From IMG/VR virus record IMGVR_UViG_3300042914_002041, positions 1 to 27,025 of that record: 27,025 nucleotides of DNA; one strand, given 5' to 3'. Positions 13,501-21,014 of the stretch are shown here, one piece after another. The notes below the pieces were generated by a model. The model ran no database searches, was not told where the DNA came from, and saw only the letters and a program-made list of their open reading frames with translations. The first letter of the stretch is position 1, and every line of letters starts with the position of its first letter. The DNA comes from a virus. The position numbers and the translations under genes were made by a program.

Positions 13501-13552
13501 CCAGATCGCCCGATCCCGTCAGTGTCTCGTCGCGTAGAACGTAAACCGCCAT
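10541..13552 (-). CDS. Large tail-tip / receptor-binding candidate, C-terminal Asp-box region
   Basis: 1003 aa, the largest gene. The N-terminal part is beta-rich and Ig/fibronectin-like (SGDLVGEIEWTRYGDG, YEIGWRVVVTDAVGGTTT). Thr/Ser/Gly-rich repeats of strands fill the middle. The last roughly 250 residues resemble a beta-propeller: regularly spaced hydrophobic strands (VAYALDVAGTLRLYFAAG, IGRLWIVIDKAG, GKWYILYGNSSGAV) and two Asp-box-like motifs, YTDDEGMTV and SSVDDGESF. It shares one base with the hub gene upstream (TAATG) and is the last tail gene before the endolysin, where receptor-binding proteins usually lie. No enzymatic residues are identified. The chain ends within the last Asp-box, so the propeller may be short or trimmed. 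Confidence 0.75.
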   Translation of the reverse strand: MAVYVLRDETLTGSGDLVGEIEWTRYGDGVIPPEDPTHDGQSWGSLSIPGAGSFTFDPHEIVNIPTPPSSQYTYEIGWRVVVTDAVGGTTTDDGLTTYTPSGKQYISIDSTGDWQISIDCQLCLEVTKPATPSGTGSNAVNFMPDPPHGVEYRLFYRTRNGGSYSIEVNLGSASATRSGTFASSTELAIPDYVDAEVEAFAEQLFDDSAFSINGKISGTWRGAQIDQNISASGTHGSAYANNTDGVKVTATCVSDAIGDVGSAYSQRFLAVPLEYSLDAQLRAMEVSYPDTMTLEYERAGTTVDVTASGGAYTDTSRKYRYESSEVWVKDGTTVEDEDDYTLASNWGAISIGIKSSSATTESEPTADLKLLLKDRKMDALSIETPEKSDDLTGTDTALGGTPWGVQRSYTGNTPAWQGLMGWRYLEVIVAETGGAGAGAAVTIKIGSKSWTKDSAGTAITAPGSGNSATWVIDLCSPTSETATTDATDTTYPYSQDWTADGGNEDSYPRTGTGPYAGPTYATTIRIEVGSSRTFTITSIKGKRTLTNTIYCTNLPTHNAWIEQRPATVVSEADTTTYHKVRQSYEVDLEGRLIAAEWSDTEWDTTVGGASGVYTHSLYERSIEWLAGRINPARLCPKWSSTIAAPSVGSGSAAWYNREREMHGILGGGYWWKAPVGATAGAWQSGIDATQRTNADGALTLPWQGGFTRLSNCPGNVGDVFQHANSGTSGALTLKAAKILRTQGVGLSLTSAGLNDTSSTLTLTQASTARGTGSTNSDGYAQTGTPFGRGAGGDITLDFDGGTGGTYQAKARKRRHFRAKGLAEAGCVSIDTAPNQRVAYALDVAGTLRLYFAAGPNANLWEEVITTVGDVDCVAIAYDKASAIGRLWIVIDKAGGGIAERYTDDEGMTVSVATTINSTGKNASVATNPLGKRLIVFTDGSNLKRQVRDAQDNVITAVSNIVTGGVADAKTAVTWRLGKWYILYGNSSGAVVEISSVDDGESFS

Positions 13553-15762
13553 TAGATCTTGACGCCTCGATAGACCGCTCGACGAACGCGGAATCCATCC
13601 GACCGTTCATCGATAAACTCGATCGTCGGGATCGCGATGATCCGGTAGTCGCCCTTCGTCGATGTGCCGTCGGTATCGATGATCCGAATCACGTCGCCGA
13701 TCCAGACCGGCCGATTATTGCTCGCGATCACCAGCAGGTCCGATTCCCACTCGACGAGCTGGCGTCCGGTCGTTAGCCTCGAGTAGAGGATGGTCGCCGC
13801 ATCGTCCACCGCGCCCTGCGTGGTCAGCATAGGGTCGCGCAACTCGTACAGGATCGGCCTGCCGCGCCAGTTTGCCGGCCTCGATGCCGGAGCGGTGCCG
13901 GCGGTCTCGGCCGCGGTGTCGATCGCACCCGAACGCAGGATCGTCCCAGTGTTGGGGTCTTGGCCGACTACATTCACGCTGGTCGATTCCGGCGTCTCCC
14001 GATACTCGGAGAGACGGCGCACCACCCGCTTCGGGCGAAGCAATGCCGTGACGCCGCCGGCGGTCGCATCCGCGATCGATTGGTACAGCGTGATCTGGGG
14101 AGACGTGGACAAGGCCGAGGGATTGCGGAACTGGTACTTGTAGCCGGTCGTCGTCGGCACCCACCCGGTGATCCAAGTCGCGAAGTATTCGTTCTTGATC
14201 TTGTCGAGATACCCGCCGACAGTGTCCCCGTAATCGGGAGCCAACGCGTATTGACCCTTGCTGATGTTGGTCGTGTATGGGAGCGTCAGCGTCACCGTGT
14301 CGATGATGCCGTAGGTCGCAAATGGATATCCCGCCTGGAGCGTCAGATCGGCGATTGCCACGTCACCGGCGAGCCCGTCGTAAGGGAAGCTCTCGACGAT
14401 GTAGGACAGGTCGAAATCCCTCGAGCGATCCTGCCCCGAGAATTTGAGGATGCGCTGGCCCTTGGTGGTGTCGCCCTGCTCGAACTCTACCTTCGGCGGC
14501 GTGAGCGTCCCGCGGAACAGATCGATGTAGGCCGGCGAGACTGCGCCATCGGACAATGCGATGCGGACCGGACGATCGCTGGTGATGTCGGACTGGCTCA
14601 CGCCGGCGGTGGAAAGCGCCGCCGCCCTGGCGGTGATCTCGCAGGTGGTCCGGCCATCCTCCCCGCAGGACAAGCTCAGGGATTGGATATGACAGGTGAC
14701 GTCCACATCGCCGGCATAGGTCGTCGATGTCGCGGGATCGTACACCATGTCGATCGCGTAGATCCCCGCGGTGGAAAGGTTGCTCGAGCCGGCTCCGAGC
14801 GCCACCTTGAGTCGGACGTCGGTGATCGTCCCATTCGGCGTGTAGGCCGTGCCGTCGTTTTTGACCACCGAATTTGTGACCGTCGGAGTACCGGAGCCGA
14901 CCGTGTCGTACGCCGAGGTAGCCGTGAATGTCGCTCCCGTCGGTGGTGCGTACCGAAGCTTCTTGACCGGCGAGAGGATATATCCGCTGGCCGCGAACTT
15001 GACTTTGGCGAGCTGGACCGAAGCTTGGCCGCTCGGAACCGTCCAGTTGAACGTCGCGTTCGGGACGATGGTGTTGGTGGTCGATGCCGCCGACAGATCG
15101 CTGAAGACATGGCTGAACGCCACCCCGTAGTTGGTCGTCACCACCAGCTCGCGGCGCCGCATCGGCAGGAGCATGATCGAGACGAACTGCTGATTGGGGG
15201 ATTGCACCCATGCCGCGCCAACGCCAGGTTGTAGGTTGGTGTCGTTGCGCCCGTAGGTGCCGACCAACGTTCCCGACTTGTAGACCTGAACCAACCCGTT
15301 GGCAGCGAACCAAAGCGCCACCGATCCCGAACCGGTCCCCCAACCGCACTTCAGGAAAATGGAATCGTCCATATCCTTGAGGCCGGGGATGTACAGGTTG
15401 AGGTACATCGCTTGATTGGTGTTGCCCATCGTCGAGGCCGTGGTGACCGTCTCGGTGACGTTGAGCGATTGCAGGTAGTAATCCCCGCTGGCCTTGATCT
15501 GGAGCTCTTTCCAGGACGCGCTCGTCGTAAGCGTATAGTCGGTCTTGCGATACCTGACATAGTCGCCGGTGTAGCTGGTGCGCCACGCGGCGGTCACCGG
15601 TAAAGGAGCCAGCATGGTCGTGAGCGTCGCCGGGTCTTGCCATACGTTCGAACTGTTGGCGAGATCCCACGTGGTGCCGTCGCCGGCCACCATCAAGCGC
15701 CCCTTTTGGGGACGTGGTTCCGCGACGTCGAACTGCACAAGGAGCGGCCAAGCTTCAGCCAT
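13552..15762 (-). CDS. Tail hub / baseplate protein
   Basis: 736 aa, directly after the tape measure. The N-terminal half contains jelly-roll-like strands (YLNLYIPGLKDMDDSIFLKC, SGSVALWFAANGLVQVYKSG). The second half has the feel of a gp27/hub-like barrel: CHIQSLSLSCGEDGRTTCEI, IALSDGAVSPAYIDLFRGTL, KGQRILKFSGQDRSRDF, and a C-terminal DLLVIASNNRPVWIGDVIRI followed by the RVRRAVYRGVKI strand. These strand patterns are typical of proteins that map co-ordinate frames at the tail tip. It starts at ATG 15760-15762 overlapping the tape-measure stop. A distal-tail plus hub fusion would explain why only two genes separate tape measure and endolysin. Confidence 0.78.
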   Translation of the reverse strand: MAEAWPLLVQFDVAEPRPQKGRLMVAGDGTTWDLANSSNVWQDPATLTTMLAPLPVTAAWRTSYTGDYVRYRKTDYTLTTSASWKELQIKASGDYYLQSLNVTETVTTASTMGNTNQAMYLNLYIPGLKDMDDSIFLKCGWGTGSGSVALWFAANGLVQVYKSGTLVGTYGRNDTNLQPGVGAAWVQSPNQQFVSIMLLPMRRRELVVTTNYGVAFSHVFSDLSAASTTNTIVPNATFNWTVPSGQASVQLAKVKFAASGYILSPVKKLRYAPPTGATFTATSAYDTVGSGTPTVTNSVVKNDGTAYTPNGTITDVRLKVALGAGSSNLSTAGIYAIDMVYDPATSTTYAGDVDVTCHIQSLSLSCGEDGRTTCEITARAAALSTAGVSQSDITSDRPVRIALSDGAVSPAYIDLFRGTLTPPKVEFEQGDTTKGQRILKFSGQDRSRDFDLSYIVESFPYDGLAGDVAIADLTLQAGYPFATYGIIDTVTLTLPYTTNISKGQYALAPDYGDTVGGYLDKIKNEYFATWITGWVPTTTGYKYQFRNPSALSTSPQITLYQSIADATAGGVTALLRPKRVVRRLSEYRETPESTSVNVVGQDPNTGTILRSGAIDTAAETAGTAPASRPANWRGRPILYELRDPMLTTQGAVDDAATILYSRLTTGRQLVEWESDLLVIASNNRPVWIGDVIRIIDTDGTSTKGDYRIIAIPTIEFIDERSDGFRVRRAVYRGVKI

Positions 15763-17285
15763 CAGAACCTCCGGATGTTGCCGGGAAGTCCGGTCTTGCG
15801 GGTCTCGTCGCGGATGATTCGGCGGACGCTACGCTCGAGGTCGATCCCGCCTGGGATCAATCCAGAGGCCGAGAAATCGCCGAACCTGAGATTGGCTTGC
15901 CCAGACATCTCCGCGGCGGTGACGCCGTAGGCTCCGATCGGACCACCACCGAGCGTTTGCCGACGAAGCTGCAAAGCATCCGCAGTCGTCTTGGTGTTGG
16001 CCTCGATCTTGCCGAGGATATCTACCGACTTGCTTGCGCCTGGGAGCGCCGGCATCGATGCCAATCCTGCGGCGAGGCCGGCGAGAATCTGGACGATGCC
16101 GCCTCCTCGGGATTGGCCAGCGCCACCAGTCGGAGCACCCGTGCCTCCCGTGCCGGGTATAGCCGGCAGTGTTGGAGTGCCTCCGCCGGGGATCTGAACT
16201 GGAGTCGGCTTTGAACCACCCTTGCCGAACATCGAGTCCATCATCTTGTTGATTCCAATGTTGGCAGCGGTGATGATGCCGACCGCCGCCACAACGCCGG
16301 CGATTGCCTTGGCTGGGTTGGCAATGGCAAATGCCAGCACCTCGGCGAGAGCCACCGATTGGATGGCCTTGCGAAGCGTCACGAATGCTTCGGTCATGAT
16401 TGCGACATTTTTGATCGCACCGGCCACCACCGATCCGACCAGGAATGTGAACGCGATACGCATGATCTGATCGACCTGCTGGCCATTCTTCGACAGGCGG
16501 TCGAACAGATCGGTAAGTTTGCCGACGGCCTCTTGGATTCGCGGTCCGAACGCCTCGAGGAACTTGGCCACCAATCGCCCGACCGACTCGTTAAGCTGGC
16601 GGAAGGAATCCTCCATATTGACGATCATATTGCCGATCCCACCCGAGACCGCTGGGACCGTATTGGCGATCTGGATAAATCGCATCGCCACTTCCTTGCC
16701 GGAGAGTCCCATGGCAGCGATGTCTTCTGCTCGCGTCTTGCCGAATGCTTTGTCGAGCAGCATTGTGGCATTCGGGAGCGAATCGCGGAGGATGTTGATA
16801 TCCTCCTGGAGCGGCTTGGTACTGTTGGCAATCTGCTGAATACCGTTGATCGCACGGCCGAACTGATCTGGAGTAGCAGCCACAGCTGCGGCCGCCTTGG
16901 CAATGCCCATCAAGCCTTGCTCGGCTTCCTGCGTGGACAACTTCGCCGCCTTGAGCTGGATGAACCCCATGTAGGCTTGCTCGAGGTTGATCGCCGGGAG
17001 CTTGGCGATGTTGGCCAGATCGCGGGTTACCTGTTGCAATTCGGCGGTCCCGCTGGTGTTGGCCTTGAGAGCTTGCTGGAGCGCCTCCATCTTGGCGGCG
17101 GCATCGAGAGCCGACCGGCCCATCGCGTAGGCTCCAGCGGCCGCGCCGGCGAGCCCCAAGGCGGTCGCCATCTTGTCGGCCGCGCCGGTGACGCCGGTCA
17201 GCTTCTTGCTGAATCCGTCGAGGTCGGCACCGGCTTGGGATGCTCCCTCGACCGTGACCAACGCACTGAGCGTCGCAACCCTCAT
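15762..17285 (-). CDS. Tail tape measure protein
   Basis: 507 aa. Residues about 60-215 match the tape-measure N-terminal domain: LQQALKANTSGTAELQ, LPAINLEQAYMGFIQLKAAK, GRAINGIQQIANSTKPLQED, LRDSLPNATMLLDKAFG. Hydrophobic helices follow (about 280-350: FTFLVGSVVAGAIKNVAIMT, AIAGVVAAVGIITAANIGI). A Gly/Pro/Thr-rich linker (about 358-400) and a basic C-terminus complete the chain. The protein sets tail length and is passed to the membrane during DNA entry. By the usual 0.15 nm per residue it predicts a short tail near 75 nm. The ATG overlaps the stop of the frameshifted chaperone frame (ATGA). Confidence 0.93.
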   Translation of the reverse strand: MRVATLSALVTVEGASQAGADLDGFSKKLTGVTGAADKMATALGLAGAAAGAYAMGRSALDAAAKMEALQQALKANTSGTAELQQVTRDLANIAKLPAINLEQAYMGFIQLKAAKLSTQEAEQGLMGIAKAAAAVAATPDQFGRAINGIQQIANSTKPLQEDINILRDSLPNATMLLDKAFGKTRAEDIAAMGLSGKEVAMRFIQIANTVPAVSGGIGNMIVNMEDSFRQLNESVGRLVAKFLEAFGPRIQEAVGKLTDLFDRLSKNGQQVDQIMRIAFTFLVGSVVAGAIKNVAIMTEAFVTLRKAIQSVALAEVLAFAIANPAKAIAGVVAAVGIITAANIGINKMMDSMFGKGGSKPTPVQIPGGGTPTLPAIPGTGGTGAPTGGAGQSRGGGIVQILAGLAAGLASMPALPGASKSVDILGKIEANTKTTADALQLRRQTLGGGPIGAYGVTAAEMSGQANLRFGDFSASGLIPGGIDLERSVRRIIRDETRKTGLPGNIRRF

Positions 17286-17829
17286 CCAACACCTCCCAGC
17301 ATTGCGCCGGCCATCTCGGCCTGGTGCTTCTCGATCTCCTGTCCGACCAGCGCGATCTCGGCGATCTGGTCGAGGTCGAGGTCTATCTCAGTTGGGTGGC
17401 GGTGCAGGTAACGAACGGAGTAGTACAGGACTTGCCCTGCTACTCCGCGGATGCGTTTTTTGCGTCGGCCACCTTGGCATCGAGCAGATCCAATGGGGAC
17501 CATGTCATGAACTCGGTCAAGATCCGATAAAAGACCGCGGCGTTGGCTCGACCCAAATCCGCGAACGCTCGGTAGGGATTCTCCCCGTCGTCGTCCGGCC
17601 CCGGCAGATAGCACCGGCCGAGGATGTAGATCTGGTAAATCAGCGCCTCGGGGAACTCGGCGTATCCGACCCGCAGATCCTTGGTGAGCGCCGCATCGGG
17701 AAAGAGATCCGCGGCCTTCGGGGAACGGAAGCGGAAAACCGCCCCGTCCCCGGCCAGATCGGACAGATCGATCGACAAGACGCCCTTGTCGGAATCCTTC
17801 GGCAGTTCCTTCAGTTTTGAAAGGGGCAT
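17282..17829 (-). CDS. Tail assembly chaperone GT (made by -1 frameshift)
   Basis: Frameshift product of the G gene. Ribosomes that slip one base back on A-AAA-AAC (17455-17461) leave G after residue 125 and read 57 more residues, RIRGVAGQVLYY... through AEMAGAMLGGVG, ending at 17282 just inside the tape-measure start. Total about 182 aa. The extension is helical with an HRHPTEIDLDLDQIAEIAL stretch and lacks its own plausible start and ribosome-binding site. In lambda-like phages the equivalent GT protein bridges tape measure and tail tube protein during assembly and is not found in virions. Coordinates span both frames. Confidence 0.88.
17417..17461 (-). promoter_or_regulatory. -1 programmed frameshift signal (slip site plus hairpin)
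   Basis: Heptamer A-AAA-AAC (17455-17461) is in the zero frame of G. After an 8-nt spacer comes a stem GGAGTAG (17440-17446) with CTACTCC (17417-17423), continued by CAGG/CCTG (17436-17439 with 17426-17429) across a 2-nt bulge and closed by a 6-nt loop. The G stop codon lies inside the stem. Spacing and order are those of classical -1 signals. Confidence 0.88.
17440..17829 (-). CDS. Tail assembly chaperone G
   Basis: 129 aa, starting MPLSKLKELPKDSDKGVLSI and ending ADAKNASAE. Beta-rich N-terminus (VLSIDLSDLAGDGAVFRFRS), then helical segments (FPEALIYQIYILGRCYL, ANAAVFYRILTEFMTW). Position between tail tube and tape measure, with an out-of-frame C-terminal extension, marks it as the lambda G-type chaperone that coats the tape measure. 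It starts 6 bp after tandem stops (TGA TAA) of the tube gene. No strong ribosome-binding site is visible, so translation may depend on termination of the tube gene. Confidence 0.88.
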   Translation of the reverse strand: MPLSKLKELPKDSDKGVLSIDLSDLAGDGAVFRFRSPKAADLFPDAALTKDLRVGYAEFPEALIYQIYILGRCYLPGPDDDGENPYRAFADLGRANAAVFYRILTEFMTWSPLDLLDAKVADAKNASAE

Positions 17830-17835
17830 ATATTA

Positions 17836-18276
17836 TCAGGTCCAAGCCGTCGCAACGCCATTGGCTCCCAATGTTACCGTAACGGTTTCGGTGACCGCTT
17901 CGTTGTTTGCAGCGTTGAGGCCCCAGCCGGTCACGACGCCGATATAGGTCTTGATCGCCGAGGTCAAACCACCCAGCGTGAATACGACTTGGATGTAATA
18001 ACCCTCTTGCTCCGCGCAGATCGGACCCACCACGGAATCGACGAGCAGCTCGAGCTCGAGCGTACCGCTCGCCTTGGTCACCTGCGCTTTGGTAGTCGTA
18101 TCGCAGAGCGCAGAGACGTCCGTGGTCGCGACCGTGGTCGATACTCGTGCAGACCGAGCGATGCAGGTGTAGGTCTCGGCGGTAAACGTGCCCGGCACAC
18201 CGTCCTGGAAACCGCCGAAAGCGATTGTCACGGTGCAGTTTTCGCCGACAAGGGCAGATGTTCGTGTGAATGGCAT
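17836..18276 (-). CDS. Major tail tube protein
   Basis: 146 aa, short for the family. Beta-strand rich and low in charge: ENCTVTIAFGGFQDGVPGTF, YTCIARSARVSTTVATTDVS, TLELELLVDSVVGPICAEQE, EAVTETVTVTLGANGVATAW. Pattern and gene order (tail terminator before it, chaperones after it) identify the tube subunit, which polymerises around the tape measure. ATG 18274-18276 has an AGGAG ribosome-binding site spanning the upstream stop. It ends with tandem stops. Confidence 0.8.
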   Translation of the reverse strand: MPFTRTSALVGENCTVTIAFGGFQDGVPGTFTAETYTCIARSARVSTTVATTDVSALCDTTTKAQVTKASGTLELELLVDSVVGPICAEQEGYYIQVVFTLGGLTSAIKTYIGVVTGWGLNAANNEAVTETVTVTLGANGVATAWT

Positions 18277-18284
18277 GGTTGCTC

Positions 18285-18761
18285 CTAGGATTGCGTCACC
18301 ACGCGGTAGACCGCCGTGACACCGAAATCGATCCGACCACCCTGCGCCAACTGGAACGTCTGACCGGGGATTTCCCGCCGAATCTGGAACCGCGGCGTGG
18401 TGGTCGAGACGAACTGGTTGTCCAAGAGGGTGTCGATTCGGTCCATGATCGAAGCCACTCGGACCATCGATACCGCTCCTGTCTGATTATCCCACACGGT
18501 CACCCGGTAGCTTGGGCGCGAGAAGACCCGCGATCCGCAGAGCGCCGTCTCGTCGGCCGCCGCGGAGTCCAGCGTGAAGACGACGTAGGGCACCTGCGGT
18601 GCCTTGCGGGATACCGGGTCCACCTGCGGCGCGAGAGTGTTGTAGACGCCTTGCTGGTAGTTCGCCGGCTTGTTGTCGGGGGCCAGCAGGTCGGCCAGCG
18701 TGGCGTCGGCCTTCAGCGTGTCGTAAATCCAGTTCTCGATCGTCGCCGGTTCGTATGCCAT
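18285..18761 (-). CDS. Tail terminator / completion protein (DUF3168-like)
   Basis: 158 aa. PATIENWIYDTLKADATLADLL, GVYNTLAPQV, VPYVVFTL, YRVTVWDNQTGAVSMVRVAS and a closing FGVTAVYRVVTQ strand follow the DUF3168 / gpU-like terminator layout. These proteins cap the tail tube and connect it to the neck. ATG 18759-18761 shares one base with the gp10-like stop; the adjacent GTG three bases earlier is an alternative start. AGGTGG supplies the ribosome-binding site. Confidence 0.82.
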   Translation of the reverse strand: MAYEPATIENWIYDTLKADATLADLLAPDNKPANYQQGVYNTLAPQVDPVSRKAPQVPYVVFTLDSAAADETALCGSRVFSRPSYRVTVWDNQTGAVSMVRVASIMDRIDTLLDNQFVSTTTPRFQIRREIPGQTFQLAQGGRIDFGVTAVYRVVTQS

Positions 18762-19189
18762 CACCGACCACCTTTCATGATTGCGGCGATCGCTTGAGCG
18801 AATGGTCGAGCGTGTCGATCGACCGCAGGCCGAAGGAACGGAAACGGCCCGTTGTGGTTGCCGGAAGGCCCAATCCAGCCGATCTCCAGCGGGATGGCGT
18901 ATTCAGCACCGACCGCCACTTCCGCGCTGGTCTTGCCAATCGATCGATGCATGATCGAGTTCGCGAGATTGCCCGTGTCGCTGTTGGGAGCGTTGCCAGG
19001 CTCGGCCGCGTAGTGGATCTTCCCGCCTCGAGCATACTCGTTACCGCGGGAACCTCGATCGAGGATGCTTTGTTTTGCGTCGCCTTCGATACCCGCCGCG
19101 GTGGCGAGCACCACCCGCTCGAGTTGGTGCAGATTGGCCCGGTAGCGTCGAAGCCCGGCATCGTCGAGCTTGGCCTTGATCCGGATCAC
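18761..19189 (-). CDS. HK97 gp10-like neck protein
   Basis: 142 aa from GTG 19187-19189, overlapping the stop of the Ig-like gene (GTGA); the longer in-phase frame is a shadow of that gene. Family signature: DAGLRRYRANLHQLERVV, NSDTGNLANSI (about 69-79), VAVGAEYAIPLEIGW, then PFPFLRPAVDRH. HK97 gp10-like proteins join heads to tails or take part in tail completion and are nearly always next to the DUF3168 gene, as here. Confidence 0.88.
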   Translation of the reverse strand: MIRIKAKLDDAGLRRYRANLHQLERVVLATAAGIEGDAKQSILDRGSRGNEYARGGKIHYAAEPGNAPNSDTGNLANSIMHRSIGKTSAEVAVGAEYAIPLEIGWIGPSGNHNGPFPFLRPAVDRHARPFAQAIAAIMKGGR

Positions 19190-19530
19190 GGCGCGAGGAT
19201 CTCCACCTCGACCGGACCGAACCGCCGAACCACCGTCGAGACCGTGAGGGCAATCGTAAGCCTCACCACCGCGGCGTTCGGGTAGGCCGCCGGGTTGAGA
19301 ACGGTCACGATTCCTTCGGTGGCGAAGCTCTTCGTGAGCGTCACCGAACCGCCGCCGAAGGAGTAGGCCGCACCGCTGGCCACGTTGGTGAACGTGGCCG
19401 AGAGCGTCCCGGTGGTGATGTCGATCGGGGAGCCGTTCAGGTCGACGAGCTGGACGACGTACCCATGCCAATCGCCGACCCATGCCGCCGCCCGCGTGAC
19501 CTGCTCTGGGTCCTCGTACATTAGATACAT
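19186..19530 (-). CDS. Ig-like domain protein, paralogue of fibre C-terminus
   Basis: 114 aa starting MYLMYEDPEQVTRAAAWVGD. One beta sandwich: WHGYVVQLVDLNGSPIDIT, TLSATFTNVASGAAYSF, AVVRLTIALTVSTVV, FGPVEVEIL. The order HG-x5-VD-x2-G-x2-D(I/L)T-x2-TLS and the closing FGP strand recur in the C-terminal domain of the 494-aa protein encoded just upstream, so the two are paralogous. It starts one base inside the upstream stop (TGATG). The role is unknown; as a neighbour of neck genes it may be a minor decoration or fibre-docking protein. Confidence 0.75.
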   Translation of the reverse strand: MYLMYEDPEQVTRAAAWVGDWHGYVVQLVDLNGSPIDITTGTLSATFTNVASGAAYSFGGGSVTLTKSFATEGIVTVLNPAAYPNAAVVRLTIALTVSTVVRRFGPVEVEILAP

Positions 19531-21014
19531 CAGATGTCCCTCACGTATATCCGCAATGGTCCGAAGACCTCGGTGTCACTGGCCCCGGTGGTGCGGGTGA
19601 TCGTCGCGGTGTAGGTGCCGGCCGTGTTGGTCACACTGGTCGGAATGGTCCAAGTCATCGCACCGCCGGCCGCGTAGGTTGACGTGCCGCTGATCGTGGC
19701 CACCAGCGTCCCCGCGGTGTTGTAGACCTTGGTCGACAGCGTCGCTCCGGTAAGATCGACGCCGGTACCCTGCGCGTCCACAAGGATGCAGTCGATCCCA
19801 TGCGTCGCGCCCTTGTTGATATCGAGCGGGAGGTCGCTGGCTTGCCCTTCTGCGCGGACCTCGAACGGCCCCATGCGAACGGTGGTCGATCCACCGCCGC
19901 CACCACCTCCAGACGGTGCCAACTCCAATGCATTTGCCGTGTATTGATATACGGCACCATCGGCAACAAGCATGGTGTCGAGGCGGTCGTTTACCGATCC
20001 GGCGGCAAAGTCGGTATCCTCAATCACGCCAGCCTGGAATTCGTGCACGTCGGCCGCGATATGCCCCGATCCGGTGATCTGCACCTCGACGTTGCTGTTT
20101 TGCGATCTCGGAATCCGGCTACCATAGGTGCCGGAGATCGTGTGTCCCGACATCGCCTCGTCCCAGACAGCATCGGCGATCGCCGAATTGGCGGTCGCAT
20201 CGACTACCGTGCTGGTGATTGCTCCCGCGCCGAACTTGGTCGCGGTGATCGCGCCGTCGGCAATCTCCGACACACTGATCGCGCCGGCGGCGATCGCATC
20301 GGCGGTGATCGCACCAGTCGCGAACTTGCCCGAGGTGATCGCACCGGTTCCGAGTTTGTTGGCGCTGATAGCACCGTCTTGGATCGCAGTGCCGGTAATC
20401 GCTTGGCTGGCAAACGCGGTGCTGGTTATTGCGCCCGTGGCAATCGCGGATGACGTGATCGCGCCAGCCGCCAGCGTAACTCCGGTCGTGACCGAGTTGA
20501 CCGATCCAGCCACGTTGCCGCCCACGTTTCCGGTTACCGACCCAACAGCGCCGGTGACCGAGGCCGCCACGATCGATCCACCACCGAGGTTGTAGCCGGT
20601 GCCGTCGGTCGCCTTCTCCAGATTTGCTGCGGCGGTTGCGTCGCCATTGATCTGCACGACGTTGCTGTCTATCTGGCTGTTGATCGTCGCAGGCCAACAA
20701 GCGAAATGGCGCTCGGTCGTGCCGGCGATCGATCCAACCGTGGCCGTGATGTAGATCGTATAGGTCTTGCCCGCCTCGAAACCGTTGCCACTCGAAATGG
20801 TCAGCTCTTCGCTGTAAAAGCCGGTGGTGTTCGCATCGTCCAGTTTGCCCATCGTGCCGGTCAGGATAGGCGTGCCCGTCTCGTCCTCGTATACACGGTA
20901 TGCCGGATCGCCAGTAGCATCGGTAGCCGCGCCGGTGCTGGCAGAGTGCGTGTTGACGGCGAAAACCAATTTGGACTGGTCGCCCACGTTGCGGAATCCT
21001 AGCCAGGAACTCAT
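19530..21014 (-). CDS. Fibre-like protein: Ig domain, decapeptide shaft, Ig domain
   Basis: 494 aa starting MSSWLGFRNVGDQSKLVFAV at ATG 21012-21014 (ATGA overlap with the upstream stop); the longer in-phase frame is a shadow. Residues about 13-105 are Ig-like (YRVYEDETGTPILTGTM, GFEAGKTYTIYITATVG). A Gly/Ala/Val-rich stretch (143-183) leads into nine exact 10-residue repeats of GAIT-type (184-273). Then come a linker with DRLDTMLVADGAVYQYTANA, an eight-glycine hinge, and a second Ig-like domain (about 400-494) related to the next gene. GAIT-repeat shafts are typical of trimeric phage fibres. Its location among neck genes, rather than after the tape measure, is unusual and suggests a neck or head fibre. 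Confidence 0.78.
   Translation of the reverse strand: MSSWLGFRNVGDQSKLVFAVNTHSASTGAATDATGDPAYRVYEDETGTPILTGTMGKLDDANTTGFYSEELTISSGNGFEAGKTYTIYITATVGSIAGTTERHFACWPATINSQIDSNVVQINGDATAAANLEKATDGTGYNLGGGSIVAASVTGAVGSVTGNVGGNVAGSVNSVTTGVTLAAGAITSSAIATGAITSTAFASQAITGTAIQDGAISANKLGTGAITSGKFATGAITADAIAAGAISVSEIADGAITATKFGAGAITSTVVDATANSAIADAVWDEAMSGHTISGTYGSRIPRSQNSNVEVQITGSGHIAADVHEFQAGVIEDTDFAAGSVNDRLDTMLVADGAVYQYTANALELAPSGGGGGGGSTTVRMGPFEVRAEGQASDLPLDINKGATHGIDCILVDAQGTGVDLTGATLSTKVYNTAGTLVATISGTSTYAAGGAMTWTIPTSVTNTAGTYTATITRTTGASDTEVFGPLRIYVRDI
20196..20465 (-). repeat. Nine 30-bp repeats encoding the GAIT decapeptide shaft
   Basis: Nine tandem 30-bp units, each coding ten residues that begin (G/Q)AI(T/S) and end in a small hydrophobic triplet such as AIA, KFA or KLG. 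No insertions break the period. The third unit begins QAIT. DNA copies have diverged more than the protein pattern, indicating selection on structure. Confidence 0.85.

Noticed and set aside
13960-15751. Long plus-strand (424 codons) and alternative-frame minus-strand (462 codons) frames over the tail hub gene
   Set aside because: The hub frame has coherent beta-strand pattern and overlaps both neighbours; these frames are low-complexity shadows.
17282-17845. Independent 187-codon gene overlapping the G chaperone
   Set aside because: Only its last 57 codons make sense, and these are reached by -1 frameshifting; the upstream part is an out-of-frame shadow of G.
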